Source of the DNA: Zoroaster sp. YZ-2022
Lineage: Eukaryota > Echinodermata > Asteroidea > Forcipulatida > Zoroasteridae
Direction: 5' to 3'
Assembly: GCA_029582265.1 (NCBI GenBank)
Contig: CM055828.1
Location: 28,536,618-28,600,617, forward strand
Length of the DNA stretch: 64,000 nucleotides
The notes under the pieces are model-generated. The model did no database searches, had not been told where the DNA came from, and worked only from the letters and a program-made list of their open reading frames with translations. Both the position numbers and the translations under genes were made by a program. Shown in pieces: positions 10,529 to 23,500 of this stretch. The stretch's first letter is position 1. Every line of letters begins with the position of its first letter.

Positions 10529-13500
10529 TTAATAAGCTTGCAGCTCACAGTACAGCATCTTGTTCTTGACGGTTCCCACCAGCATTCCCCGTCCATACGT
10601 ACTCGCCACACTAGACCCTTTTAACAGGTGCCCGTCGTCTGCTAGTACTTCTTTCACGTCCGCATTTAGATCCTTGTCCAAAGTCATTTTAAGAACCTTT
10701 AGATAAAAGATACAATATGCTAATTGATGAAGAAGAAAGTATGATAAAGTATGATTTTTAATAATAATTTTGTATGCGCTTTCGATCGTCATGCTTTTTG
10801 TAATCTTAATACAATATTCAACATAGTAACGCCAATTGAATGATAATTGACCCGTTTGGAGTGACCATAGTCAAATTGAGTATAGAGCGTGATTTGAACC
10901 TGCGACCTCTGGGTTAACGTGACGGCACACTATACCAACTGACCCATAGCCCTGTGTTGACGGTCAGTAAAGCATGCGATCATGTTGGACGCTCCAGTAG
11001 TGTTTGACATCGGGATTAAATATCGATTTAAATGTATACTGCTCACAAGACGAGAGGGTGCTTCCAATATAAGACACTGATATTCGGCTAAATTGGAAAT
11101 CAGTAGTAGAAGATTATATTCTGGCAACCGCACTGAAGAATAACTGAGAGGAAAACAGTTTGAAAGGCACCAGTCTATTTTAAACACGAGTTTCATTTCT
11201 ATTCTCAGACTTTTTTGTCTTTCGAGTGTGTCTACTTGTCTTTGGTCTTTTGATCCAGCCACGGTCTATTTTTATACAGTGCAATGCTGCTATAACGAAC
11301 ATCATGTGATCCACACCGTGAAAAATGTCATTATAGTGGTCGCAATGCCGCTATAACGAACATCATGACTGTGATCCTGTGTATAATGAACATCATGTGT
11401 CTGTGTACAATGAACATCACGTGATCCACACAAAATGTCCTTATAGTGGTCGCAATGCCGCTATAATGAACATCATGTGATCCACACAAAATGTCATTAT
11501 TGTGATCGCAATGCCGGTATAAGGAACAGTGACTGTGATCCACACTAAACGTCATTACAGTGGTCATTCGTTATCAGCCTAGCAATGACTGAATGCCCTC
11601 AAGTTTAAAACTTGAGAGCCAAGTGTCGTGCACACTCTAAAAAAATTCTTTGTAAATTGACAGAAAGTGCCGGCAACAGAGTTGCTGGCACTTTGCCTGT
11701 TATTTTATTTAACCGTTAATTTGGTAAAATATAATTACAGACCTGTTATTATTTTGTTATAGAAAGCCAAACACATGCACATTTACTACACAACTGCTGT
11801 AAAAATCAAAGAATTCGCATAATAAATTCGACTGTATTTTTTACAAATTCTATGGTTAAATTATGAAAGTATGGGTAAAATGAAAAAAAAATATGTGAAA
11901 ATAAATACAATAATATTGACAGATACATGTTTATTTACATCAAATACATGTATAAGGAAAAAACAGACAAAAAATATGTGTAAAAATACAGAATTTTTTT
12001 ACAGTGCAGGCTAAAATGGTCATTATAGAGCGGTGTTCGGTATAGCGGGTCCGGTTCTGTATGTACCTGAGAAGGACCCTTATGGCGGTCATTCTGATCT
12101 CCCATTATGAGTTTGTAAAGCTGGTAGTGACATCCCAGCCAAAGGTCACCCGTTTGTCTGTCCACTTCGATGTTGTCCACCGCTGTGTGCACGTCAATCT
12201 TCTGTAACATTCGGAATGGAATTGCAATAATGTATTGACCTGTCTGTTTATTATACCGCATGCATGAATGGGGAACTGACAGCAGTTGTAAACTTAGGCC
12301 TAACGTAAACGTTGGTAATCTAAAAAAAAAAAATCATAACAACAATAATAATTTGATGAAAGCATTGCAATAAACTTACTTGGTGTTTTGATGATGGTAT
12401 ATATATCCCTTGTAATCGATTAACTAGTAAAACTAGTTGTATATCTTGGTTCAACTCACTTACTTTGTGCAGTCGTAAAAAACTCCAACGCATTGACAAG
12501 CAAGCTATGAAGATAATTGGCGCTGATGTTGAGAATATTCAGCAAATTGCAGAGAATCATCTTATCACCAAATTTAATGGCATTCTTTCTGATACAACCC
12601 ATCCTCTTAATCCCTTCATTATTTGCAATCGATCTGGCAGAGTACGTCAACTTAGTCTGAAAACCAACAGGTTTAAATGTTCATTTTTACCATGGGCCAT
12701 TCAGATTTTTAACTCAACCTTCACCAGATAGTTTTATCCTTTTCCCTTGCCGTACTTTAACCCAACCTTCCCCCTCCCCACATCCTACCCTGCCCTACCC
12801 GTTTCCTTTTCCCTCATTTCCTTCCCTAGTCACCCCATTGCCCTGAATCCCTATTGCTTCCTTAGTTTTTATGATTGTTTTGTAAGTAAATAATTTGTTT
12901 TTTCATTTTCATTTAAAAAAAATGTATATATTGTATTTTTAAATCAGTGTACACTGGGAAATCAATTTTCATGTGATGTTTTGCATGACAATAAATAAAA
13001 TCTTGAATCTTGAATCTTGAATCTTGAACTAGTCCAATTGTGAATACATGAATATAAATCTGACGGCTGATCAAATGTCCACGTTAACTTTTGAGAATCT
13101 TTCCATAATTAATACAGGGGGTAATTAGGCCTATATTATATCGTACCTTCAGTAACGTCAGAGATCCGTCCTTGTTTGGTTTAAAAACGGTGATTTCATC
13201 GTCAAATAGTCCGGTCACATACACGTTTCTGTAAATAATTGTTTGAAAGCTACCATCAGTATTATTTGATACTGGTTTGTGATGGTTAAACATTATATGC
13301 TAACCAATTTACTTTTCTTCCTAGTGACAGTTTCATGGGGTGGGAGGCACAGAATATTTATTTTAAACACAAGAGTTTTTAGAGAAGAAAATTGGGCCTA
13401 GACGAAACAAACAGCTTCAGTGACCGATCCCACTTGTGGATTTTTCTTCTAAGTAACTTTTTCTGGAGAAGGAAATGGAGTTTTTTTTCACGCTGCGGCC

Positions 13501-16247
13501 ATCTTTACTTTGTCAGATTCCCTGCACTTAAGTACGAATATAACGCTCAGTACATAAGAGGGCCAGCCTATTTCACTTCAAGCCTTGGTTTGGTCACAAT
13601 GTGTATGGAAGAAGATTGCTGTAACGTGATTAGATCCAGTACCCAATGTCCAAGGAAGTGCAGATGCACTGTACTCCCACGGTTCATACCTTCCGTCTGG
13701 TGATCGATTTATGCCGTTGGCCACCGTGAAGCCACTGGCCGCAATCCCAGCTTTCTCGCCATCGTAATATGCTACTGTCCCGGTCGGTATCGGCAACAGA
13801 ACCTCCAAAGAGATACCAAACCGCAGATCATTAGTAGCATAAAAGCGCCTGTTACTGACTGCCACCACATCGTTTGGACTAAAGCAATAATAAAGAGCCT
13901 GGATCAGTATTTGTTGTTTTCAACAAAGGATCTGAAAAAGGTTTTTAAAAGACTATAAAAGGTGGTGGAGTTTTGTAATGAGGGAATAACAGCATACCCT
14001 AGATCTAAGAGAAAATGGACGGTTATACCTTTAAGCCAGCACATAATAACAGTAAAACTATTTACCTGATAATATTTGCGCTGGTAATAGTCTCCAGGTG
14101 ATGCAGTGTGTTGGTATCCTGACTGTATTCAAATCGCTCAACAGATGGCTTACCTGGTGTACGGTTAGCCACGAAGAGTATCACTTTACCTTAGAAGAAG
14201 TTGACAATTTCAAATAAATATTTGGAAAACGTAATAAGCGGCTCCCTTCACAATGGCACAATATCTACTTTCTCTTTGGGAGTGCCAACGCAACGTTTTT
14301 TACCCATAGAGGTTTTTCTCAGGCACCACACCTAAAATGCGTATTTTCTAAGAAAATCACGAGGCCATTCCATCGTTGCCGACAAAATTCCCCCTGAGAA
14401 ATCCTTCTGCTATCCAGTGCGCTCTCCCGTTAAAAAAACGCCTTGGTCACCCACTGGATGGAAGCCAGTACAGTGTGAATTTATGTACTCTTTTCTTGGT
14501 TCAGAAAGAAAGGAGAAGTCGTCTACACAGAAAGTGAAATCAAATTGAGGTTGGAAGGAGAGATTGCAGTGGTTGATACGCGGAGTAAAAGAAGGTCATT
14601 TGCCTACCTCCTTTTGAAAATCAACCAAATATAAAAAAGAAAATCTAAATTGGCCAAGCATCTATTTCCAAATTTAAGGACTTTTTAGGTCATGCGTCCC
14701 ATTTGTATATGGTTCTTATCACCATTTTTTGTCACTCTAGACCCCCCTTGGAGATGATGGAAGAGCCTACACTGCAAAAACTGTGGTGTTAAAAGTTATA
14801 CCATTGGTGTTTATATTAGGCAACTCGCACAATTTATTAAACACCATGGAAGAATAAAGTTGACACCACTTGTGTTATTTTAACACCACAGTTTTTGCAG
14901 TGTACAAGAAAGAGAGGTAGACGATGAGAGACTGTTACCAGTGAGTTCATCCTCCCAAATGCTCATCCCCAGATAGTTCGCGGTGTCCTTGTTGAGCGAT
15001 TCCCCAGTAATTTCAACCTCTTTCACGTTCTTCTCTGGGTGGTTGAAGTCAAAGGTAAAGATTCGACTCCTCATACTGGTAGTCTCCCATTCAGCCGGTG
15101 TTGATTTTAGTCCCTTTTAGATTTTTCACAAATCGCATTTACAGGTTATTGTAGATATTGTGATTGATGAGTTTAACCTGTTTTTGAAACTTTTAAAAGG
15201 CCTACTTTAGAGTATTTTTGCTTGCATTTAAAAAAAAAATTCACTGATCTTGATTAAAACTTTAGGCTTGCTTGACCCTTTAAATCAATGCTGGAAGTGA
15301 AACTTTATGTATCTGGTACAACATATTTGAGCAACCAACCCATGACAGTTTCAGCTCAATGAATACATTGTTTACAAAAACACATGGAAAAAAATTGTCG
15401 TCGGCAACTCTTTGTATTCTGAGATCAATTCAGACAAAATCACGTTGTCAGGATGATTGGTGCCTTAACCAACTTCACATAAAGTTAGATTTGGGAAAAA
15501 AGTTCGGTTATTTACTTATTTTGTAATAAGGTAATTACCATTGTTGTATCTTCCATTTAATCTCAAAGAAAATTCGTAGTTTTTCCCACAATTTGTTTTA
15601 ATGGTTTTGAAGCAATAGATGGAGCTCAAACAACTTCATTTAACATGCTATTCGAATTCCTTGGTGTGAAAAGCTGAACATTTGTACATCAAGTCTATAC
15701 TACTGTTTGAATTGTTCTTATAGTGAACTTTTGTTTAAAGAAAATCTTATTTATGTTTAATTCCATCCAAGAAAAGGTACGAAGTAGACGTCTTACAGAA
15801 CCCTTGAATATAAATAATTTATTCCCGAATAGGAAACTCACCGACGAGATGAAAGCAATACCCTTTGAGGTGGTGGTAATGTCCTCCGATCCCACATCTG
15901 AATGGAATTAAAGGTCTAAAATAATTTTGCAAATCTAATAATTATTATTTACTTGTTTATTATAACAATAATTTTTCCCCAAGGTGAAAAGACATCATAC
16001 GGAACAATTTATACGGATGATTGATATTGATATCAACTTTACACCAAGTAAGCTTTAAAATACAAATTCGTCATTTCGATAATCTGGCATGTATAACCTC
16101 CCTTTAATCAATTTTAGAGAAGCTTCGTATATATTTGTTTACATCTTAAATTTAACATGATTAACAGCGCCCTCACCTACTCCCGGCACGATACGGCATG
16201 GTCCCGGTGTGTGGTTGAAGACGTGTCGGTGTACACCAAACATTAAA
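10529..16247 (-). CDS. paraoxonase/arylesterase-like gene, copy A, exons 2-9 (first exon missing)
   Basis: Eight exons are open and joined by GT-AG sites: 16177-16247, 15842-15897, 14939-15113, 14066-14189, 13690-13878, 13147-13228, 12067-12201 and 10529-10696 (stop at 10529). Exon lengths equal those of copies B and C except for exon 5, which has one codon fewer than B. The product is a PON-family calcium-dependent hydrolase fold. Seen here are GSED (calcium ligands), the free-Cys motif WLGCH and a C-terminal YCEL-type Cys. As in the other copies, the catalytic His positions are occupied by Leu (NYLGMS) and Arg (VANR). No first exon was found: the segment holding exon 1 in copy B is replaced by 41 bp at 16674-16714. 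Either A is a 5'-truncated gene, or it is read from an unseen exon or by read-through from B. Introns carry copy-specific insertions (11633-12006, 12437-13032). Confidence 0.85.
10881..10952 (-). repeat. tRNA-derived repeat in intron 8 of copy A
   Basis: On the minus strand GGGTCAGTTGGTATAGTG (A-box region) and GCAGGTTCAAATC (B box) are spaced as in a tRNA. The anticodon-loop region reads GTTAACC, as in the related copies at 18091 and 30736. The acceptor ends do not pair. It is absent from the same intron of copy B. Confidence 0.55.
11280..11570. repeat. minisatellite in intron 8 of copy A
   Basis: Imperfect units of roughly 60 bp built on CGCAATGCCGCTATAACGAA, CATCATGTGATCCACAC and AAATGTCATTATAGTGGT, about five copies. 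The allelic stretch in copy B (21234-21420) has about three. Confidence 0.75.
11633..12006. mobile_element. CACTA-like MITE, specific to copy A
   Basis: Ends are CACTCTAAAAAAATTC and the inverted GAATTTTTTTACAGTG, flanked by the 2-bp duplication CA. The site is empty in copy B, where GTGTCGTGCA runs straight into GGCTAAAATGG. CACTG-type ends and a 2-bp duplication fit CACTA/EnSpm, but a 4-bp TGCA duplication is an alternative reading. Confidence 0.75.
12437..13032 (+). mobile_element. 5'-truncated LINE with reverse-transcriptase C-terminal remnant
   Basis: An open stretch reads RKKLQRIDKQAMKIIG ... HPLNPF ... SFLPWAIQIFNST, ending in a stop at about 12731. This resembles the C-terminal end of non-LTR reverse transcriptases of the CR1/Jockey type. 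It is followed by a 3' UTR and an AATAAA, then CTTGAAT repeats at the tail. It lies between exons 8 and 7 of copy A, antisense to the gene, with a short duplication AACTAG (12431-12436, 13027-13032). The site is empty in copy B. Confidence 0.85.
14770..14902. mobile_element. CACTG-ended MITE, copy A intron 4
   Basis: CACTGCAAAAACTGTGGTGT at the left end is matched by the inverted right end, flanked by TA on both sides. The same insertion is present in copy B (23433-23525, with an internal deletion) but not in copy C, so it predates the A/B duplication. Confidence 0.85.
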
Positions 16248-16261
16248 CTGTGGGTGTGATG

Positions 16262-16618
16262 GTAATAATAATAATAATAATGAACAGTTATTATGTAGCG
16301 CGTAATACCTTCGAATGAAAGCCTCCATGCGCTTATTATTTCCCCTGGTCACTGGGCCAATATCATTCCTATAATCTTTCTCAGCTCCCTGAGGAGTGTG
16401 TAACCTTTTTGGCGCTACAGGGCTAATCAAACACAATTACCACCTCTACCCTCATTGGTACCCATTTATACTCATGGGTAAAGAGAAGCAATTACCGTTA
16501 AGTGTCTTGCTCAAGGACATAAGTACCATGGTCGCGGCTGGGATTCGAACCCACATTCTAACAACTCAGCCATCAGAATGTAAGTCCGATGCACTAAACC
16601 GCTCGGCCATGACATCCC
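16262..16618 (-). mobile_element. tRNA-derived SINE in the 5' region of copy A
   Basis: Minus-strand copy of the SINE at 6092: head with GGGTTCGAATCCC-type B box at the right, AAT tail at the left. It sits in the position equivalent to intron 1 of copy B, where the same SINE is split by a hAT element. It is absent from copy C. Confidence 0.85.
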
Positions 16619-16673
16619 GAGCGTGGTAGTGGGGTTGATGGTGGTGACGATGGTAGTGGTGGTGATGAAAGAG

Positions 16674-16714
16674 TCAATTGCATGGATCAACACAAGGATT
16701 GGTCATTTATGCTT
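16674..16714. other. deletion junction replacing exon 1 of copy A
   Basis: Left of this point A matches B up to 26246; right of it A matches B from 28264. About 2,017 bp of B, including PON exon 1 and its promoter, are replaced here by 41 bp of unrelated filler. Confidence 0.85.
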
Positions 16715-16885
16715 GACCGAATAGACCACTGGGTAATTTGTTTATTAGACCTGCTATTATAACATGAAGAGCTTGCTAACAATGTTTTTGTTAAGCGATA
16801 CAGAAGCTGACTACCAGCCAAAGCCAATGTGTATTACATTGTAAATATTTGTGTGGAAACCAAAACATCTGCTAAGCTTCAGTGC

Positions 16886-17005
16886 AAGTAAGACTAAATT
16901 GCGGTGACACCATGTGAAATTCTCAATTGAGTAGTAATTAGTTCTGAAAAGAACTGGAGGTACAACTCGACGTTTCGATCAGTGTCCTCTGATCGTCGTC
17001 AGGAG
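16886..17005 (-). mobile_element. short retroelement with hammerhead-like core (120 bp)
   Basis: Flanked by a 12-bp target duplication AAGCTTCAGTGC (16874-16885 and 17006-17017). The site is empty in the B flank near 29660. It shares GGTGACACCATGTG and GAAAAGAACTGGAGGT with the elements at 29391 and 43577. Sequence style resembles the ends of Penelope-like elements. Confidence 0.8.
16966..17005 (-). ncRNA. hammerhead-ribozyme-like motif
   Basis: The minus strand reads CTGACGA, one extra C, a GATCAG/CTGATC stem, then GAAACGTC and GAG that can pair with the upstream CTC. This matches the CUGANGA ... GAAAC-GUC core apart from the extra base and a stem III without a loop. Self-cleavage is not established. 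Confidence 0.5.
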
Positions 17006-17017
17006 AAGCTTCAGTGC

Positions 17018-18090
17018 ATGAAGTTTAGGGCCTGAACTCCCTTCTTCGCTCTACAATATGAGAAAGGAGGTAGGCCTATTTCAATGGTTTGCTTATTAAT
17101 GTTTATTTATTCATTGGATGTAGATAGTTCAAACTATCCCAGACTTCCTCAAACAAGCCTTATATATACCCTAAAGAAAGACGCCATAACGTTAACTTTG
17201 AAATAAAGATTTCAGGCCAACCTCGTTCCCATGGTCTATCCCATTTTCACTGCTAGAGAAGACAAATGGGTAAATAACCATGGGGCGGACGAGGTTTGTT
17301 TGAGGCAGATGTAGATGAAGACCAGTAGGGCTATGCATGGTCGAAACGTTGATTATAAATTTATTGCTTCTAAATAGATTGACCGAATTCTACAGTTCAG
17401 ACTTGACTTCAACAGTAACTTTTATTGCTCATCAATATAGTCTGCCTATTATGTACCCGGCTGGCCTTTTCAAGGGAGTGTACACCATTGAAAAAATGTA
17501 TGTAAATGCATCCATACTAGAAACAAATCAAGAGATATGTATAGAAACAATAAAAGTTTCAGGCTTAGTTTGTTCTGTCATTAACGAGAAAAAAAATGAA
17601 AATGCATTCAGATTTTCTTCTGGATTACTGCAGTTTCGTTGAAACGAAAGATACAATATTTGGTAATTACCAGATGATCAAATTAACGCATTATTATCTA
17701 AAACAGCGAACGTGTGGTGTAAAGTTGTTACAAGTTTCAATCATCCTGAAACATGTGTTTCTGTTTGAAGTGCTTTCATCTTTGAATCATAATTAATGTT
17801 TATGTCGAAACATGAGACAGTTTTGGATCACTTTCTCGAAAATTTTGAGCGCCTGTTGTCATGGAACTTTAACAGGTTAGTCTTATGTTATATTTCTTGA
17901 TAAGTAAAGGGTTTAAATAAACGTACACGTTACCAAATATCAATGTTGCATCTTTCCTTTATGGATAAGACTAATTTTATCTTTACTTTGGATAATGAAG
18001 TCTTTTTTATTATATTTATTAAAACAGATTTAAAGTGGAAAGTCATTAACCTACTTTTGTATTTGTTTGGAATGAACAAAGACAAACTGA
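17018..18090. other. non-coding 5' flank shared by the A and B units
   Basis: Near-identical to 29660-30735. It contains a similar small frame in both units, but with indels that change it, so it is not supported as a gene. Confidence 0.6.
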
Positions 18091-18160
18091 CTGGAGTGGG
18101 ACTTGAAAATGCGACCTCGGGGTTAATGCGCCGGAGCTCTACCAACTGAACCATCTAGCC
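18091..18160 (-). repeat. tRNA-derived repeat
   Basis: The minus strand has GGTTCAGTTGGTAGAGC (A box) and a degraded B box TTTTCAAGTCC around a CATTAACCCCGAG anticodon-arm region. It is duplicated at 30736-30807 with the segmental duplication and is related to 10881-10952. Confidence 0.55.
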
Positions 18161-18263
18161 CTATGTTGGCGGTCTCCCTATTTTGTCAGTGTTTTGTTTG
18201 TCAAATAAACTTAATGAGAAAATTAAACTTAATGAGAAATGTCCATTCCTTTTACTTCTAAAA

Positions 18264-18890
<627 letters not shown>

Positions 18891-19059
18891 TCTTAAGGAA
18901 ACATTCTGAAATTATATCACAAATGGGAATATATATCTGCAGTGTGTCAAGAGTATTTTTACTTGATTGATTTATTGGTTTTTATTGTTACTATAACTTG
19001 TTTAATTAATTGATCATCCCCTGGTTAAAAAAGGAGAGTTGTTCATGTTTGTTTTACTT

Positions 19060-20400
19060 CGCATATTTAGGTGTTCGAGCTATAGCGCGAACACCTCTTG
19101 TTATTGTTCGTTTAAAAAAAAAATACTTTTTCTTCTTCTTCTTCTCAGTGAGACATACCCAACAAAAAAAGGATAGTTGCAAAGTTCACAGCACCTTAAA
19201 ACTTAACACATACTTCGACCTTATCATGTTGTATCCTAGGTTGTGACGTCATGGTGAGGTTATCAGATATCGAATTTAGTGTAATACACTAAATCAAAGT
19301 TTAATATTTCAAAAAATCATATCTCATGAACCACAAAAGATATTTTCACAATCTTTGCATCATCTTAAAGGTCTTTAATTACGTGACATTTCGTTCACAG
19401 ACATGACCCCCAATCTGACCACTCCTTCCGGTCGAAACCGGAAGTTGAATATTTAAAAAAATCATATCTCATGAACCACAGAAGATATGTTCACAATCTT
19501 TGCATCATCTTAAAGACATTGAACTATGTTACATTCGTTCTCAGATATGACCCTAATCTGACCTCTCCTTCCGGTCGAAACCGGAAGTTTAAGTGAAGAA
19601 ATATTATGAATCACTATTCTGTAAATGTATTTGTACAGCCAAAACATAGTTGCGGAGTTCAAAGAACCTTAAAACTTAACACATAGTTATACCTTAACAT
19701 ATAGTTCCAGGTAACGTTGTGACGTCATGGTGATGTCATCTAATGAATTATTACGTAATTAATTATAATTAAAACAATATATTTTATATCTCGTGAACCA
19801 CAATAGATACTTTCTTGATTACTTCATAATCATACAGAACATGGAGGACTTGACATTTGATACACAGACATGACCCTATTTTGACCCTTACTTCCGGTCC
19901 AAACATGAATTTCTAGTTTAAAAAGCTCTCTATAAATTGATGCAAACTGAAAGGGCATTCGAAAAAAAACATTCTGGGTTTATATGTTAAGTGGGATCTG
20001 CTCTTTTCAAAAATATATTTGGTGATGTCATCGCTCTTAACAGCGCCCTCTAGCGGCAGGTTTTAAAAAGTCACTTTTTGCTATCTTGCGAAAACAGACA
20101 GAATTTTACCAAATTTGGCACAATTGACACCCATATTATGAGGGAAAATGTTATGAAGTATAAATGTCGTCACATGATTGAACCGGAACTTACGGTTGGA
20201 AGAATTTAAAATTATATGGGATGACTGAACCGGAAGTTAATGTATTCAGTGTAGCACATTATGTTATTTTAATTATATATTATGAAAACTCATATCCCCT
20301 GAAGTAACTCTGTCTTTTAACAACTTTAGGTGATGACGTCATCACATATGATGCACACTCGAACACCCTGAGTTTGTTTTCTACAAACTCAATACCTCTA
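19060..20400. repeat. complex repeat block with GGTGTTCGAG ends, unit A
   Basis: Starts near GGTGTTCGAGCTATAGCGCG and ends near CACTCGAACACC, an inverted end pair. Inside are two direct ~135-bp copies (ATATCTCATGAACCACA ... CTTCCGGTCGAAACCGGAAG), then more diverged CCGGAAGT and TGACGTCAT-rich sequence. It is duplicated at 31075-32405 with the gene unit. Superfamily unknown. Confidence 0.6.
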
Positions 20401-20521
20401 GTTACTATCTGTTTCTGTGTCAGTAAAAATTGTTGGGTGATTCCCTACGATCAGACAAATGTTACCCCGTTAGAGAGAAGAAAAAATACAATGAGTGCGA
20501 CCCCTTTTCAGGAAGGCTGGT

Positions 20522-23500
20522 TTAATATGCTAGCAGCTCACAGTACAGCATCTTGTTCTTGATGGTTCCCACCAGCATTCCCCGTCCATACGTACTCGCC
20601 ACACTAGACCCTTTTAACAGGTGCCCGTCGTCTGCTAGTACTTCTTTCACGTCCGCATTGAGATCCTTGTCCAAGGTCATTTTAAGAACCTTTAGATAAA
20701 AGATACAGTATACTAATTGATGAAGAAGAAAGTATGATAAAGTATGATTTTTAATAATAATTTTGTATGCGCTTTCGTCATGCTTTTTGTAATCTTAATA
20801 CAATATTAAACATAGTAACGCCTACATTCAATTGAATGATAATTGACCCGTTTGGAGTGACCATAGTGAAACCTGTGTTGACGGTCTCCCTATATTCAAA
20901 CCTGATGGTCAGTAAAGCATGCGGTCATGTTGGACGCTCCAGTAGTGTTTGACATCGGGATTAAATATCGATTTAAATGTATACTGCTCACGAGACGAGA
21001 GAGTGCTTCCAATACCATATATTATAAGACACTGATATTCGGCTAAATTGGAAATCAGTAGTAGAAGATTATATTCTGGCAACCGCGCTGAAGAATAACT
21101 GAGAGGAAAAACAGTTTGAAAGGCACCAGTCTATTTTAAACACGAGTTTCATTTTTATTCTCAGACTTTTTTTCTTTCAAGTGTGTCTACTGGTCTTTGG
21201 TCTTTTGATCCAGCCACGGTCTATTTTTATACAGTGCAATGCCGCTATAACGAACATCATGTGATCCACACAAAATGTCTTTATAGTGGTCGCAATGCCG
21301 CTATAATGAACATCATGTCATCCACACAAAATGTCATTATAGTGATCGCAATGCCGGTATAAGGAACATCATGACTGTGATCCAACACTAAACGTCATTT
21401 TAGTGGTCATTCGTTATACAGCCTAACAATGACTGAATGCTCTCAAGTTTAAAAATTGAGAGCCAAGTGTCGTGCAGGCTAAAATGGTCATTAGAGTGGC
21501 GTTCGGTACAGCGGGTCCGGTTCTGTATGTACCTGAGAAGGACCCTTATGGCGGTCATTCTGATCTCCCATTATGAGTTTGTAAAGCTGGTAGTGACATC
21601 CCAGCCAAAGGTCACCCGTTTGTCTGTCCACTTCGATGTTGTCCACCGCTGTGTGCACGTCAATCTTCTGTAACATTCGGAATGGAATTGCAATAATGTA
21701 TTGACCTGTCTGTTTATTATACCGCATGCATGAATGGGGAACTGACAGCAGTTGTAAACTTTTAGGCCTAACGTAACGTTGGTAATCTAAAAAACAAAAA
21801 AAATCATAACAACAATAACAATTTGATGAAAGCATTGCAATAAACTTACTTGGTGTTTTGATGATGGTATATACATCCCTTGTGATCGATTAACTAGTAA
21901 AACTAGTCCAATTGTGAATACATGAATGTAAATCTGATGGCTGATCAAATTTCCACGTTAACTTTTGAGAATCTTTCCATAATCAATACAGGGGGTTAAT
22001 TAGGCCTATATTATATCGTACCTTCAGTAACGTTAGAGATCCGTCCTTGTTTGGTTTAAAAACGGTGATTTCATCGTCAAATAGTCCGGACACATACACG
22101 TTTCTGTAAATAATTGTTTGAAAGCTACCATCAGTATTATTTGATACTGGTTTGTGATGGTTAAACATTATATGCTAACCAATTTACTTTTCTTCCTAAT
22201 CCTAGTAACAGTTTCATGGGGTGAGAGGCACAGAATATTTAACTTCAAGCCTTGGTTTGGTCACAATGTGTATGGAAGAAGATTGCTGCAACGTGATTAG
22301 ATCCAGTACCCAATGTACAAAGAAGGAAGTGCAGATGTACCGCACTCCCATGGCACATACCTTCCGTCTGGTGATCGATTTATCCCGTTGGCCATCGTGA
22401 AGCCACTGGCCACAATCCCAGCTTTCTCGCCATCGTAATATGCTACTGTCCCGGTCGGTATCGGCAACAGAACCTCCAAAAAGGTACCAAACCGCAGATC
22501 ATTAGTAGCATAAAAGCGCCTGTTACTGACTGCCACCACGTCGTTTGGACTAAAGCAATAATAAAGAGCCTGATGGATCAGTATTTGTTGTTTTCAACAA
22601 AGGAGTATATTGGATCTGAAAAAGGTTTTTAAAAGACTATAACAGTTGGCGAAGTTTTGTAAAGCGGGAATAAGAGCCTACTCTAGATCTAAGAGAAAAT
22701 GAACGGTTATATCTTTAAGCCAGCACATAATAACAGTAAAACTATTTACCTGTATATAATATTTGCGCTGGTAATAGTCTCCAGGTGATGCAGTGTGTTG
22801 GTATCCTGACTGTATTCAAATCGCTCAATAGATGGCTTACCTGGTGTACGGTTAGCCACGAAGAGTATCACTTTACCTTAAAGAAGAAGTTGACAATTTC
22901 AAATAAATATTTGGAAAACGTAATAAGCGGCTCCCTTCACAATGGCACAATATCTACTTTCTCTCATTGGGAGTGCCAACGCACCTTTTTTATCCATAGA
23001 GGTTTTTGTCAGGCACAACACCTAAAATTCATATTTTCTAAGAAAATCACGAGGCCATTCCATCGTATTGCCGACAAAATTCCCTCTGGGAAATCCTTCT
23101 GCTATCCAGTGCGCTCTCCCGTTAAAAAAAGGCCTTGGTCACCCACTGGAAGCCAGTGTGAATTTATGTACTCTTTTCTTGGTTCAGAAAGAAAGTAGAA
23201 GTCGTCTAGACAGAAAGTGAAATTAAATGGAGGTTGGAAGGAGAGATTGCAGTGGTTGATACGCGGAGTAAAAGAGGGTCATGTGCCTGCCTCCTTTTGA
23301 AAATCAACCAAATATTTAAAAGAAAATCTAAATTGGCTAAGCATATATTTTAGGTCATGCGTCCCATTTGTATGGTTCTTATCACCATTTGTTGTCACTC
23401 TAGACCCCCCTTGGAGATGGTGGAAGAGCCTACACTGCAAAAACTGTGGTGTTAAAAGTTATACTATTGGTGTTTATATTAGGCAACTCGCACAATATAT

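Noticed and set aside
10881..10952. Functional tRNA gene
   Set aside because: Acceptor-stem ends cannot pair and related copies occur as dispersed repeats.
17337..17642. Similar ~100-codon frames repeated at 17337 and 29982
   Set aside because: They lie in the duplicated flank; indels between the copies shift the frame, so there is no sign of coding constraint.
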